A stretch of DNA of 64,000 nt from Carposina sasakii (Eukaryota; Arthropoda; Insecta; Lepidoptera; Carposinidae): NCBI GenBank assembly GCA_014607495.2, contig CP053161.1, positions 10,797,115 to 10,861,114 of the forward strand, given 5' to 3'. Positions 1-11,800 of the stretch are shown here, piece by piece. Numbering within the stretch: position 1 is the first letter of the stretch; the number at the start of each line of letters is the position of its first letter. Made by a program: the position numbers and the translations under genes. The notes below the pieces were generated by a model. The model was not told where the DNA came from. It worked only from the letters and a program-made list of their open reading frames with translations, and searched no databases.

Positions 1-1105
1 TGAAAAATGTTGCCCTCCCCATACATAGTATAATAACTCGCGGTCATTGCTGTAACTACAATTATGTTTACAATCACAATTTTTTTTGGTGGTATAACTA
101 CTTAAAATTTTAAGCTTTTCGGAATTTTTCTGTTACCTGTGCTGTAAGCTATTGCTTCTTACCAAATTTCGAGATTCTATGTCAACGGGAAGTGGTCTTT
201 AGGTTTTAATTCCCTTGCGTGTAGTTGCGAGTTTCAAAATATGCGGTATCAATGGTTGTACTTTTGCGTTTTGCGTTTTTGCGTTGACTTATTTTTTTTT
301 TTTTCACGGGTTAAAGGCAATAAGATCTAAGTATTTGATGTGAATTTCAACTTGATAGCTCTACGCGTTCATGAGGAAAAAAGTAATAAGTTTATATTTA
401 TTAAAAAATATATATTTTGTAATGTAACTAAAAATTTAAGGTTTTCGGAATTTTTCCTTTATGTGTGCTATAAAACGTTGCTTCATGCCAAATTTCAAGA
501 TTCTAGGTCGACTGGAAGTACCCTTTAGGTTTTGATTCCCTTGCGAGTACTTGCGAGTTTCAAAATATGCAGCTTAAATTGCTGTTTCTTTTGATTGCGT
601 TGACATAGAAGTTTGATTTTGCTACAGCTTAAAGGTATTATAGACCTGAGTATTTGGTATGAATTTCAATTTAATACCTCTACGCGTTTATGAGGAAATA
701 GGTAGTAAGTTTAAAATTATTAAAAAAATATATATTATGTGATGTAACTAAAAATTTATGGTTTTCGTAATTTTTCCTTTATCTATGCTATAAGACGTTG
801 CTTCGTACCAAATTTCAAGATTCTGAGTTCACGGGAAGCACCCTGTAGGTTTTGATTCCCTTGCAAGTGTCGAAAATTTGCGGCATAAACGGCTGTATCT
901 TTTGATTGCGTTGGCTTAGAAGTTTGATATTTTCACAGTTTCAGGGGACAGTAGACCTGAGTAATTGATATAAATTTCAGCTTCATACCTCCACGCGTTC
1001 CTGAGAAAAAGGGTCTTGACAGACGGACGGACGGACAGACGGACAACAAAGTGATCCTATAAGGGTTCCGTTTTTTCCTTTTGAGGTACGGAACCCTAAA
1101 AAATA
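1..1105 (+). repeat. Degenerate tandem array of a ~315-bp module, interspersed-repeat 3' end
   Basis: About three diverged copies of one module follow each other. The landmark CTACGCGTTCATGAGG and its variants recur near 361, 679 and 988, and TTCGGAATTTTTC recurs near 119, 439 and 757. The array ends in a GACGGACGGACAGACGGAC tract and then GGTACGGAACCCTAAAA near 1085-1100, a terminus I know from lepidopteran interspersed repeats. The same terminus closes the repeat at 48731-49300. No coding capacity is seen; the class is uncertain. Confidence 0.6.
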
Positions 1106-3245
1106 TTTGAATTCAGAAACATGATGTTCCATGCTCGGATTTCCGACACTTCCGTGTTTCTTTTATTCCCATACTAATTAATTAGCAAGTCCAATATGAA
1201 CATAAACATATTTATTTTCCTCTTCTTGGAAATACTAATAATTATTGCGGGTATTAAAACTTAATGTATTAATTTACTGGTGGCTACATTGGTGAGTGCT
1301 TATCTGTATTGATATATTCCTTTACGAGAAACGCAGAATTAATGTCTTTCCCGCCATAAACTCAATATAGCACCGTCACCAATACGACTCATAAATTAGC
1401 ATATTTAGTAGCAATAAATGTAAAATCGAAACAATTTTAGCATATATCGCTCTTACATAAATCCTATAAAAAGTGGCGAAGTAAGAGTCGTATTCATGCT
1501 TAAAAATTACGTAGAAATCGTTCAACATACAAAGAGTATAAGTATTGCGATAGTAACACGTCTTCCAATAAGCCGCGTTGCTCTAAGCTTACCATGGACA
1601 AATGACGAACGAACCTAATACAGAAATCTTTGTAACTGTCCAGTGAAGGGTCCTCTCGCACTTGGCCACTTCTTATAGGATTTATGTAAAAGCGATATAA
1701 CGATTTGATATACGAGCAAAAAGCGATTATTATTTATTATCCTAATAACTCTACTAGTGACGACTGATTTAGCTTAGTCAAAATACAGTGTTACATACCT
1801 ACATATCATAGGTTCAAAAATGCCACTTAAAATAGCATGGAACACTTAACAAATAATCAGAAAGTAAAGGGTGACATGGACGTTTAAATATTTGGATACA
1901 GAACCCAAAAAATAAGAGAGCATAGGAAGGGAGAGGAATACCCTCATAAATAAAGAATGCCCGCACCTGTCCTAAGGAAAAACGTATCGAAGGAATACCT
2001 ATTACACTGACTCGAGTACCGCCCTCAAGGGCAAAAAACAGATTCAGGGAGTTTTGTTTTGATACGTGGGACGTGCGGTATCGGTCCTGTTTGCGTACAT
2101 TTTTTGTTTGAATACGGCTATAGTACTGTACCAGGTTATACAGGATCGCGGAAGCTAACGGCAACTTTTGATAGAACATAGTTTTATTATATGAGCTGCA
2201 AAGACAGTAGCGACACCAATAATAGCATTGTGCCACAAAACAAACAAGGATTTCTGGCATTGCGATAGTGAATGGAAACTTTATAGGATATAGTTTTGTT
2301 TGAAAAACTATGAAGATAGTGGCGACACCGAACTATTTCTTGAATAGTTCAATACTGTTGTTGGAGGTACGTGTGCCACGTTTATTTGATAATGGAATTA
2401 TATCCCTTTGTTTAGGACGTAAATACTCGTATGCATGTACTTAATATTTTCTACGTATTTTATCAGTATGTTTTGATGGCAAGTTTGATATCAATTTTAA
2501 AATGGAACTGCAACGAAGGGTATTTGTGAAAACGCAACAAAAAATTTCCTACTTAGACTGTCTGTCTGTCACAATGTTTCTCACGAACCGGTTAGCTAGA
2601 CATTTCAAATTTTCACAGATGCCGTATTTCTGTTGCCGCTATCGACATATTAAATTAAATCATTAGGGGACTCCCATACAACAAACGTGATTTTTGCCGT
2701 TTTTATAGATGTACGAGTACTTTCGTGTGAGTAACATGCTCGACTCGCACAAGGCCGATTTTTTAAATCTCTGCTCTTGCTCATAGAAAACTTTCATATG
2801 CTACGTTAATTAAACATAGAATTCTTTATTATCCATATTACGAGTTCGGACTTTTATCTCTCTGTATAATCATTTATATTATCTTTCTGCGGCTTCCAAT
2901 TCGTTTACGAGTAGTTCATGTTGTCGTAACGGCCAGACGAACGCAAAAAGACAGCTTTACGGCCGCTGTGTATAACATCACCGCAATCTTTGGAAATCAA
3001 AGCTTTACTAACATTGTGAAAAGTAGTCCGATATTAAAAGATAACTTATATTCTAGGAATAAATATTCACCCTACAGCTAAGTTAAATGACCATCATTGC
3101 TATGCGATGGCGTTCATAAAGGAAGTACAACGGGGAGGTGGCCTTACAACTTTTGTTCATAGAAAATAATGTCCCAATTCACGGATGACTTTCGGAAGTT
3201 TCGGAAGACTTAGGTGCTTAACAGTTTTTTTTATTATTTTTTTAT
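1106..3245. other. No gene recognised
   Basis: AT-rich sequence. The longest open frame (148 codons, minus strand, 1814-2260) resembles no family I know and has no convincing splice context. I see no RNA gene. Confidence 0.5.
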
Positions 3246-3249
3246 TATA

Positions 3250-3345
3250 GATTACTATACAAACATTTGACCGCCATCGTGCCTGATGTTAAGCAAAATG
3301 CGGCCTAAGGTTTACTCTAGCTTTAAAAAGACCAATATTGTAGTG
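3250..3345 (+). repeat. Interspersed repeat fragment, non-LTR-like
   Basis: Contains ATTTGACCGCCATCGTGCC followed by TGATGTTAAGCAAAATGCGGCC and then CTCTAGCTTTAAAAAGACC. The same text is at 14800-14910 and, inverted, at 56632-56690. Three copies in 64 kb show a dispersed family; the T-rich edge suggests a retroposon end, which is inference. Confidence 0.55.
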
Positions 3346-3589
3346 TAGGCAGCTCTTCCGTTTGCGCGGCTTCGGAGCGAGGCAGTCAATGGACTCGAGG
3401 CTGCCTCAAAAGGATTTTCGTCTTGCGCTGCTGCGTAGACTTCGTTTGCGAATAATATATCGCATCTCCTCAATCTCCTTTCTTTGTGATTTTGTCTCTC
3501 AGTCAGTAGGCGGGGCAGGAAGCTGCAACCAGCACAGCATTCGTAGTGCAAAACATACAAAACGTATAATCAATTTCTCAATAAAATGA

Positions 3590-4680
3590 GGCTTATTATA
3601 GACCTATGATCATTATGATGTGGGAGTTAATTGATATGTGTGTCAAGAGCTTGGCTAGCAGGTTTGGCAAAGTTTATATAAATTATTATAAATAGGGCAG
3701 ATAACGTCATATAAAGTTTAATTATCTTACATTATATTCACATGAGCTCACAGGAGCATTTGCTAATTTTGTTTTTAAAAATCAAGTCGACAAGTAAAGG
3801 TGACAGAAAACTACAACCTATGAATAAAAACAATAATTTTGTAGAAAGTAACTGGTCCTGCAGATATACTCGTATGTTATTTCTATTACCATTATATTTC
3901 AAGTTCCAGTTAAAAATATAAATCTTCTTTTTAAAAGTGCAAATCCCAGTACGGCACATAACGTACTCGAGCACTCGACCTCAATGAGCGCTGATCGTTA
4001 AGCTCTTGATTCCTCCCTTTTACTACCTATCCTGCGATTATAATCTATTTTTATGTTGAAAAATTAAAAGCCGATGCTCAGCAGGGTACGTGCACCTTTA
4101 ATCAATACTACTAATACGTACTATAAAGTTCTTCCGTTAGTGTGTGACTGACAGAAATCGAGCCTAACAGAACTCTGTTGAATTCTCAAATGTTATAGTG
4201 AGGGGGAGGTGTTTTTTGGGAGATGTGGGGAAATTTAGAAAGATTATCCCGAATTTTCTACCAAAACGAGGAAAGCGAGAAATCTGTAACTTATCCATGA
4301 GAGAGTTCTCAAAATGTAGCCGGAACTTATTATCGTAAAGGAGATCATGCAGCCACGTTTAGCAGATCAGTAACAAGTTGCTCTCTCAATCGCTTGAAAA
4401 ACACCCTGCGTTTTTTTTTATTTTTAGAAAACGTTACAACTAAACTTATTAAAAGACCCGCGACCACCATGGGCGTTATTGTCAAAAGCGCTTGCCCTCA
4501 ATGAGCCGGTCGTTATGCTCACGAGCAGAGCGTTTAGTTCAGGGAAATTATTTTAATCAACGTCTTCAAATGTCTTTAATGCGGTAATTTTTTTCATTTC
4601 GTTTTGGTTTGGTGTCGAAGTTTGTAAGTGTGCCAAGAATGGGATATGTCCTTTTGGTACTAGTGAGTGAATTTCGCTTT
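3590..4680. other. No gene recognised
   Basis: AT-rich sequence without a supportable ORF, RNA gene or clear repeat boundary. Confidence 0.45.
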
Positions 4681-4686
4681 TAATCT

Positions 4687-4995
4687 ACACTATGGAGAAG
4701 GTATAAATGAGGGGGTGGGACTATGAACTGAGTCGTGTGGCAATCGTGAGGCCATGACGTCATGATAGTGGCGGAGCTTCAGGGCCAGTGTGTGTAACGC
4801 AGTAGCTATAACCACACGCTTATGCAAGTAGTTTGGCTAGTCACTACAAGGTGGTTTCTATGTAAATGAACCGGGCTACAGTGTTAGGATGCGCCCCTCA
4901 TCCCATACTTCACCCCCGCTGAGCGGCACACTATCTTTGTATGATATTATCATACTTAGCCGCTGCTCCTCTTTTATTTCTTCTCCATGGTCTAC
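4687..4995. mobile_element. MITE-like element with imperfect inverted ends
   Basis: The left end reads CACTATGGAGAAGGTATAAA and the right end, reversed, reads CCATGGAGAAGAAATAAAAG. The interior is more GC-rich than its surroundings, and both sides carry TCTACACTA-like text that could include a target duplication. No ORF, so it would be non-autonomous. Confidence 0.4.
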
Positions 4996-5079
4996 ACTAA
5001 TATTATGAAGCTGATGAGTTTGGTTGAACGCGCTAATATCAGTAACTATCAGACGCCCAAGACTTTGTCCGCGTAAACA

Positions 5080-5940
5080 CGTGAGACATTCAGATAAAAC
5101 GCCTCGTGAATGTTTCTTGCTTCTCTTTTGTAAGGTGACACTACACCGGTTTTCTGTAGTTCTGTTATAAAGATAAATAAATAAATTCGGATAAAAACCT
5201 CACTATTCTACTGCGTACACAAAATGTCCATAAATCCCCAAAAGCCTGCCACGACCTGAAAATTTGCAATGAACATACCTTACATAGCTTGTTCTTCGAA
5301 ATTGATTCCCGTTGTTCATTAAGTTGTTTTTTCTGGCAATATCGGATGACCACGAGAGGCCACGAGCGTATTTAGATTTTTCGATAGATATCGAGAATTT
5401 TTTATCATGGATGGGAGATTTTCTAGTAAGCTCTAATTCGGCAGTCCAAATAAACGAAATCGCAGTAACCAGCTCGAAATATATGGATAGCGGGATTTTC
5501 AGAGATGGGTACTATATTTTAAAAACTAATCCCTAGAAAATTACGCCTTTTTATGGACGAAATCGGAGAAATGGTACAAGTTAACTACCTTTCAATCAAA
5601 AGATTCAACTCCATTCTGTTTTCTCCCTTATTTACTTTTGTTTCTGTTTTTTTTTTTTTTAATCTATACGAGCTAACTGTTTTGTTCGTGTAGGGGACAA
5701 ATTACCGTATTTGTCAAATTGGTGGAAGTGTTACGATCTCTACGATAGCGAACGTCAGTGCGAAACTAAATAACATTGTTTATGCACCCTGGAAGTAAAC
5801 ATTTCGATGACGAACCAATATTGATGTGATTGAGAGATAATTTTAATTTGTCTGAGGCCTGCATATAGTAGTAGGTAAGTATAGAATTATTGTCAGTGAC
5901 ATCATAACATAAATGAAACGAATCGTATGTAGTTTAACTC
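5080..5940. other. No gene recognised
   Basis: Only short open frames without family resemblance; a poly-T run lies near 5648-5660. Confidence 0.4.
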
Positions 5941-6158
5941 TCGCCTCAGGTAGCTGAATCGACAGTTAATATCAGCTTACGAATGGCGAAACATTCCTCG
6001 TAAAGCTTAGCACGTGCAAACAATGCCACCTGGGTAGGTCCAGGTATGCCTGGGTATTGTTTACAGGGTACAATTGTATTACTAAGTATGCCTATACTTC
6101 GCAAACTAAGTATTTTGGTGATATTAGACGCAAGAGACGAGGTGACAGACCACCCGCT

Positions 6159-6254
6159 TGGTCGGACGATGTTACCAACTTGGCTGGTCACCTGTGTATG
6201 AGCCTAGCGCAGAATTGCGCTAAGTAACGTAGAAGAAGCGGCCCATACTCAGAA
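6159..6254 (+). pseudogene. Non-LTR retrotransposon reverse-transcriptase C-terminal fragment, degenerate
   Basis: In frame this reads WSDDVTNLAGHL and continues to RRRSGPYSEMG, with an internal TAA. The W-x-DDV-x-NLAGHL pattern resembles the end of LINE polymerase ORFs. A second, better preserved copy is at 6566-6676. An R1-family repeat copy lies between the two. Confidence 0.45.
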
Positions 6255-6282
6255 ATGGGTGTAGGGAGCTGGATAGTATTCC

Positions 6283-6500
6283 TGTGCTGATGCGGGGCTT
6301 CACTAGAATACATCAGCTGCATCTCCTTCCGTGCATGTCGTAAGAGTCGGTAAGGAATCTCGGACATGCTCTCAGACGATAAGCTAGCAACTTGTCATTG
6401 AATATTACGACTCTCCTCGCTATGCTTAATATAGCTATGAGATTGCCTGTATGATTCTGCAGATCTGACTACCACATTTCGGGAATACAGCACATGGGGG
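6283..6500 (+). repeat. R1 interspersed family copy
   Basis: Diagnostic segments are AGCTGCATCTCCTTCCGTGC, AAGCTAGCAACTTGTCA and a later CTGCAGATCTGACTACCAC region. Related copies are at 15949-16012, 36490-36680, 45575-45720 (minus), 46350-46530, 47370-47770 and 59455-59545 (minus). This is the most abundant family in the window. SINE or MITE status is not decided; no ORF. Confidence 0.5.
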
Positions 6501-6565
6501 ACGTATCTATATGTATGTTAGTTTAGAGTCAATGAGACCAAGTGACTGCAGACCACCAGCGTGGA

Positions 6566-6676
6566 CTGGACGATGTTTCCAACTTGGCTGGTCACCTGTG
6601 GATGAGGCTGGTGCAGGATCGCGTTAAGTCGCGTAGAAGAGGAGGCCCACACTCAGCAGTGGGTGCAGGAGGCTAG
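6566..6676 (+). pseudogene. Non-LTR retrotransposon ORF C-terminus
   Basis: The frame reads LDDVSNLAGHLWMRLVQDR, then RRRGGPHSAVGAGG and a TAG stop. It aligns residue by residue with 6159-6254, apart from the stop there. It lacks upstream polymerase motifs, so it is a 5'-truncated LINE copy. Confidence 0.5.
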
Positions 6677-6887
6677 CTAGTCCTCATAGTAGCATTTGCC
6701 GTATTTGATGTGCTTGGCATTATTGCAATATACGCAGACATAATTAAGTATGCTCTACTTTCCTCCCCAGACAAATTATCATCGTGTCTCCGTCGAATCG
6801 AAAGAAGCCTTGTTTCGCGTTTTTGTTAGAATATATTATGATCAAATCTAACTGCTATTGGAGGATACGAGTAGGTATGTGACTATG

Positions 6888-7034
6888 AGGTGGACGGATG
6901 ACCTGGCCAAGGTTGCGGGCGTCGGTTGGATGCAAGCTGCTTCCGACCGGTCGGAGTGGAGGTTGTTGGGGGAGGCCTATGTCCAACAGTGGACTTCTCA
7001 GGGCTGTAAATGATGATGATGATGATGATGATGT
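6888..7034 (+). pseudogene. Non-LTR retrotransposon 3' end: ORF C-terminus plus (GAT)n tail
   Basis: From 6888 to 7013 the plus frame reads RWTDDLAKVAGVGWMQAASD, then a run ending GEAYVQQWTSQGCK and TGA at 7011-7013. RWTDDLxKVAG...WMQxAxDR...GEAYVQQWT is the characteristic end of a lepidopteran LINE polymerase ORF. The stop is the first unit of a (GAT)n tract to about 7034, the usual 3' tail of this class. Everything upstream is missing, as expected for a 5'-truncated insertion. Confidence 0.7.
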
Positions 7035-7728
7035 GACTATGACAATTTTACACATCAGTGCGAAACGATGTCACATTGAATAAACTCTGATTTAATATTT
7101 TTTAAGCATGATCACATAACCTATAAGTAAATCCTCAAATGTATTACTCGTAGCTTACCTCCGTATCACATACTACATCCCATAGCACATAGTATTCGAT
7201 AAATTATATCAAACAAAACACCATACTAATTTACGATGTCTACACCGCCGATAAGGGGGTATTCTCAGAAACGGTCGACTTAATTCGTATGCGATAACGA
7301 GATTCGGTAGGACACGGCGCGTGTCTCAGACGTGCAGTGCTTGCATGATTCTACAATGCTATATACAGGACATACATATGTTTCTACGTGTTTGTATTAT
7401 GTATGTAATGTAACAAAGTCCTACAGGTTTTCATGGAAGCCGTCTTAAGCTGCGAAGAGTCTAGCGCCTTAGTTAAGAGAACATTTCGCAAACCTAAAGC
7501 ACAGGCCCAGCCTAGTTTAGGTAAATTTTATATACTACCTATTTAAATATTAAGTTTTTTTTAATGTATGTATACCAAAAGTTTGATATTGAATAAATTT
7601 TATTATTATTATATATTATTATTATTATTAACATTATTTTTCAAATAGGTATAAACAAACACTAACACTGTTATTCCTAACTGAGAAATTTGGACAAAGG
7701 TTCCATCTAAAATATGCTATGCATTCTT

Positions 7729-8267
7729 TATACAGGGTGTTTTTTGGTGGCCATCCTTAACGAAGGGTACGTACTCTATACATCAAATAAAGTAAGCTAT
7801 GCCAAAAAATGGTGGGAAACGATGTAAAAAAAATGTATTCCTTGATCGGGCAAAATTTATAGTGTCCAGTGTTTATGCTAGTTTTTTCATAGACAGATAT
7901 TAATTATTTCTCGTGAAAAATCTTGCTACACACGTCAATGTGCATTTAAGGCTCGAGCACACCGGATGCGTATGCGTGCACGTAAGCGTACCTCTGAGTG
8001 CACCGCTTGACGTCTATGCTTACGTCTACGCATACGCATCCGGTCTGCCCGTGCCTATACAGTTCCATACGCTACGCTTACGTTCACGCACACGCATCCG
8101 GTGTGCTCGAGCCTTTATGTAGAAAAACGCAGTCTATTTACTCAACTTTGGACCCTAATATTTTGGAAGCCAGACACTTCCCAGGTATGCTTCTATGGAG
8201 AAAAATGATCGTGATGACGAGATTCCGTAGTTTTCGGGAACGTTGACGACCAAAAGTCACCCTGTAT
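7729..8267 (+). mobile_element. Family A non-autonomous element carrying a nested MITE
   Basis: The left end TATACAGGGTGTTTTTTGGT and the reversed right end ATACAGGGTGACTTTTGGT are inverted repeats of about 18 bp. Other copies are 13717-13866 (3' half only), 24574-24875, 39821-40146 (minus) and 60024-60411 (minus). A conserved core includes AACTTTGGACCCTAATATTT and ATGGAGAAAAATGATCGTGA. The 166-bp element at 7949-8114 splits this copy. No ORF. Confidence 0.65.
7949..8114. mobile_element. 166-bp palindromic MITE (PIF/Harbinger-like) nested in the family A element
   Basis: Terminal inverted repeats AGGCTCGAGCACACCGGATG and CATCCGGTGTGCTCGAGCCT are perfect over at least 20 bp. The element is flanked by direct TTA repeats (7946-7948, 8115-8117). 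Uninterrupted family A copies run straight through this point, which gives the empty-site sequence. A 3-bp TTA duplication is typical of PIF/Harbinger; the superfamily call is inference. Confidence 0.75.
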
Positions 8268-8284
8268 TGTTAAGAACTGCCTAA

Positions 8285-8457
8285 AAGTGGGTTCCCACGA
8301 TGCGTGATATTACGGACGGACGCGCACCAGCCCGCACCATGGATCATGGGAAACGGAGCGTCCGTGGTAAAACAGACGCGTCCATGGTGCGCGTCTGTCC
8401 GTAGCCATCGGTGCGTCCGCGTCCGTCCGCGAAATGACGCACCGTGGGAACCATGCT
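8285..8457. mobile_element. GC-rich palindromic MITE
   Basis: The left end GTGGGTTCCCACGATGCGT matches the reversed right end (ATGGTTCCCACGGTGCGT). Inner arms carry GGACGGACGCG and CGCGTCCGTCC. The block is far more GC-rich than its neighbours and lies only about 20 bp from the family A element. No ORF. Confidence 0.6.
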
Positions 8458-8678
8458 GCATTTAATCGTAATTTTTCACCGCTGCTAGAATACGTGACGC
8501 AATGGTAATGTTTTCAAGTTTGTAGAATAACGTTGTAGAGTTTTGAATATTCGTTGTCGTTTGTCGATTGATAGGTTCTGAAAATCAAAGACATTGTAAA
8601 CGGATGGTATATGAAATTACAAGGTTCTTATGTGATCGATCGTACGTGTGAGTACTTCTAATATGTATACCATGTATT

Positions 8679-8831
8679 CTGCCGTCATACGGAAAAAGGG
8701 CGCATCTAACATTTTTTTCAAAATTGAGTTATATAGTGATTCGGAATCAGCATTTTCTGCTGATTCCGAATCACTATATAACTCAATTTTGAAAAAAATG
8801 TTAGATGCGCCCTTTTTCCGTATGACGGCAG
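8679..8831. repeat. Perfect 74-bp-arm inverted repeat (5-nt loop), foldback element
   Basis: Positions 8679-8752 and 8758-8831 are exact reverse complements by eye, with a TTTTC loop. The outer end is CTGCCGTCATACGG. TATT lies directly outside each arm (8675-8678 and 8832-8835), consistent with a 4-bp target duplication. Read as RNA from either strand it would fold into an almost uninterrupted duplex. Confidence 0.85.
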
Positions 8832-8839
8832 TATTATAA

Positions 8840-11800
8840 TTTATAGTGTATGCATGCTCAGACTACAAAGATATTTGACTCAGGAAGATAGGATCAACCA
8901 ACCGCAAGGTTTTTAATTCATTTTCAATTACATAGAGAATTTCACCACAATCTTACCTGATCAAACATTACACAACTCTCAAAAAATTAATTAACAAATC
9001 AAGTCATTCATAATTTGATCTAGAAACGTATAAAATACACATTCGACAGTTTAACATAAATTACAAACGTAGAAACCATTGGTAAATCTAGATTTAAGTG
9101 AATCTAAAATTAGACTTCTTTCTGCTTATGTCAAAAAATGCAAGAAGGTATGTGACCCTCAATAAATAAAATGAGAGTGGCTGTTTGCCATGCTTATTTA
9201 AATGACCGCTTTTTTCTAAATGCATACAAAAACAACATTAAAAAAACTACCTACCTAGTTCGGTCTTTTTGTTTGTTCAAACAAATCTCAAATGGACTGA
9301 ACCAATTTTGACGAGACTGTCACTGACAGATAGCTGATGTAATAAGGAATACCTAACTTATACTATGTATTCCAGATAATCCAACAGGAACGGGAAATAA
9401 CGGATGAAGTCGCGGCGCTATTTACTGCAAGTTGGCCTTCTAAAATCATAATTGAAAGCTAAATTATTTTAAACCATTGTTATTTATCAATCCGAGTGTA
9501 CCAATAATTTCATAAAATAACCCACCTACGTTCTATGGACAGGTTATAATTTATTTAATTAACAGACAAGGACAAATCTACCTACAAGCAAAAACGTAAT
9601 TGTTTATTATTACACAATCTAATTACAAATCTGACTTAGATTAAAGTACGAGTAGAGGCATGTAATGAAGGGTTTTGATATTGGCACTAGTCTATTTTTT
9701 ACCCGATTGTGCCAGAAGGACGGTTATGTTTTTCAAGTGTATGTATGTAAGTTTGTATGTATATTTCTTTGGTATGCTTTAGATCCTAAACGGCTGGTTG
9801 CATTTCAGCTTTGAGCTTGAAGGCTTTCATTGCTTTCGGAAAGTGACGCCAATGGGTAGGTAGGTTCAAAATATAGGTACTTCTAAGTAATAAGGGGGCG
9901 GTCGGCCCCATATTATCTAACTAGCAAAAGCAAAGAGATAGCGAAAATTGTACAAAAATCGCTGATTGCTTGTCAAATTAGTATTACGTATAAAATGAAT
10001 TTCAAAGGAACTTTAAAGGAACATTTCAAGGCGAATATCGTACAATTTTAAATATCGCTTTGCTTCGATTTTGCTATTGCTTTTACGTAGTCAGGGGGCG
10101 GGTCTTTTTTTGTATAAAGTAAGCTTTTATGTAAATGAGATTATTTCCTAGTACTTTTATATTAATTTTAAGTTAGTAGTTAAGTATAGAAAAAATTGAT
10201 ATAGAGAAAGCAAGAACTATTTATTCATGTACCTACCTACCTAATAAATGGAATAGATATTCTCAACTGCCTATATTCATAGATTTTCTAACAAGTAAAC
10301 TTAATAATTATACACAGTTACTTAATATTACATACAGTTTGACACACTGCCATACCTATTCAAACAATAGCCAAAAAATAACATTAACGCCCCATTATTT
10401 TGTTATTATCCTAGCGAGCAAGTCTTTACTGCTACAGCATAAAGTCTATTATTTTATGTTTCTCTTGACACCGTAGCTTACGATTTTACACTCGAGCTTA
10501 TACGAATTTATACAGGCTGTTCTTAATTCACATATTTCCTACTTCACTAAACGAGGTATTTATGTGCCAACGAAACGATTTTTTTTTTTCGTGTAATCTC
10601 TTTTAGTTATAAGCCTTTTGAATTTTTATCACTGTTTTGTTTCATATGTTGTCTATGTGAATATTAAACACAGCTTGGAAGGTTTAAATATATTCGAAAA
10701 TTGTTAAATTCCTATACCTACTTACTAGCAACATGTATCAATCAAGTTTAGTGCTCTATAATTTGTCGGCCATTACTGTTTAGCGAAAAAATGGTTATTT
10801 ATAATTTTCATCATTATCATGTCACTGTGTCATTATAACAATATTACTAGAACATTTCATTTCAATAGGTATAGTGTAAGCGCAGACGAATACTTTTTGA
10901 ATAGTTAATACAAAATTATTATTAAAATTTTACAACTTCACATTATATATCCATCCTGTGAACCCACACCCATGCTACTAAAGCAGTTAAGCTAACACAA
11001 TAAAATGGAGTTCTAAATTAGCTGCTCGTTTTACAAGCAATAAATTTAACCGGCAGGGGGCGCTTGCGACGATACGGGGTGACAAATAGGACCGATTGGC
11101 TATGGGTAATGTAATCTTAGAGATTCTATCTGTTTTAGCTAAGATTAGTTACACAATCCGTAAAAATTGGAAACTAAAGTCACCAATAGCATGAGGTTTC
11201 ATCATGGAAGATTGAAATAAATGCACTGATTATTCAAATTCTATAAGCATTGTGTAGCCAAAATCATCAACGAAAACAATATTGCTGCAGTTCTGTATAT
11301 TATCTATCTATGTATTGTGTATGAATTGACTGGCACCAATCAAAATATAATTCTACTGTACAATTAATAAATGCCTACTTATTCATAAAATCATTGAAAT
11401 ATTCTGTATCAATTTGTATCGTAACATGTCTATAGAAAGTACCCGTGAGTAATTCAGTTAAAGTAATTACAAATTTCGTCACGGGGGGCGTTCGAAATCA
11501 AGTAGCTAATCAAATTCCAGTTATTGGCTTAGCATTTGTAAACATAGGGGACGAGCTATTCAATAGCAAGGCTCGACAGATTTTTATGAAACTACATAAT
11601 GTACAAAACAGTGTTACAAATTATGAAGCGACTAGCGCCGAAATTGAGGGACATAGCTATTGTATCGCATTTTTGTGTTATTAGTGCGTTAATAAAACCA
11701 TTACGTTATGTAATGTTGTTTTCTTTTATTATTTCTGATTTTGAAAATATTGTTTTATTCAACTAAGTAGTATGATTATTAACACATTTAAGTTTTTCAA

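Noticed and set aside
1814..2260. 148-codon minus-strand ORF
   Set aside because: Cys/Phe/Tyr-rich composition typical of AT-rich non-coding DNA; no family, no splice context.
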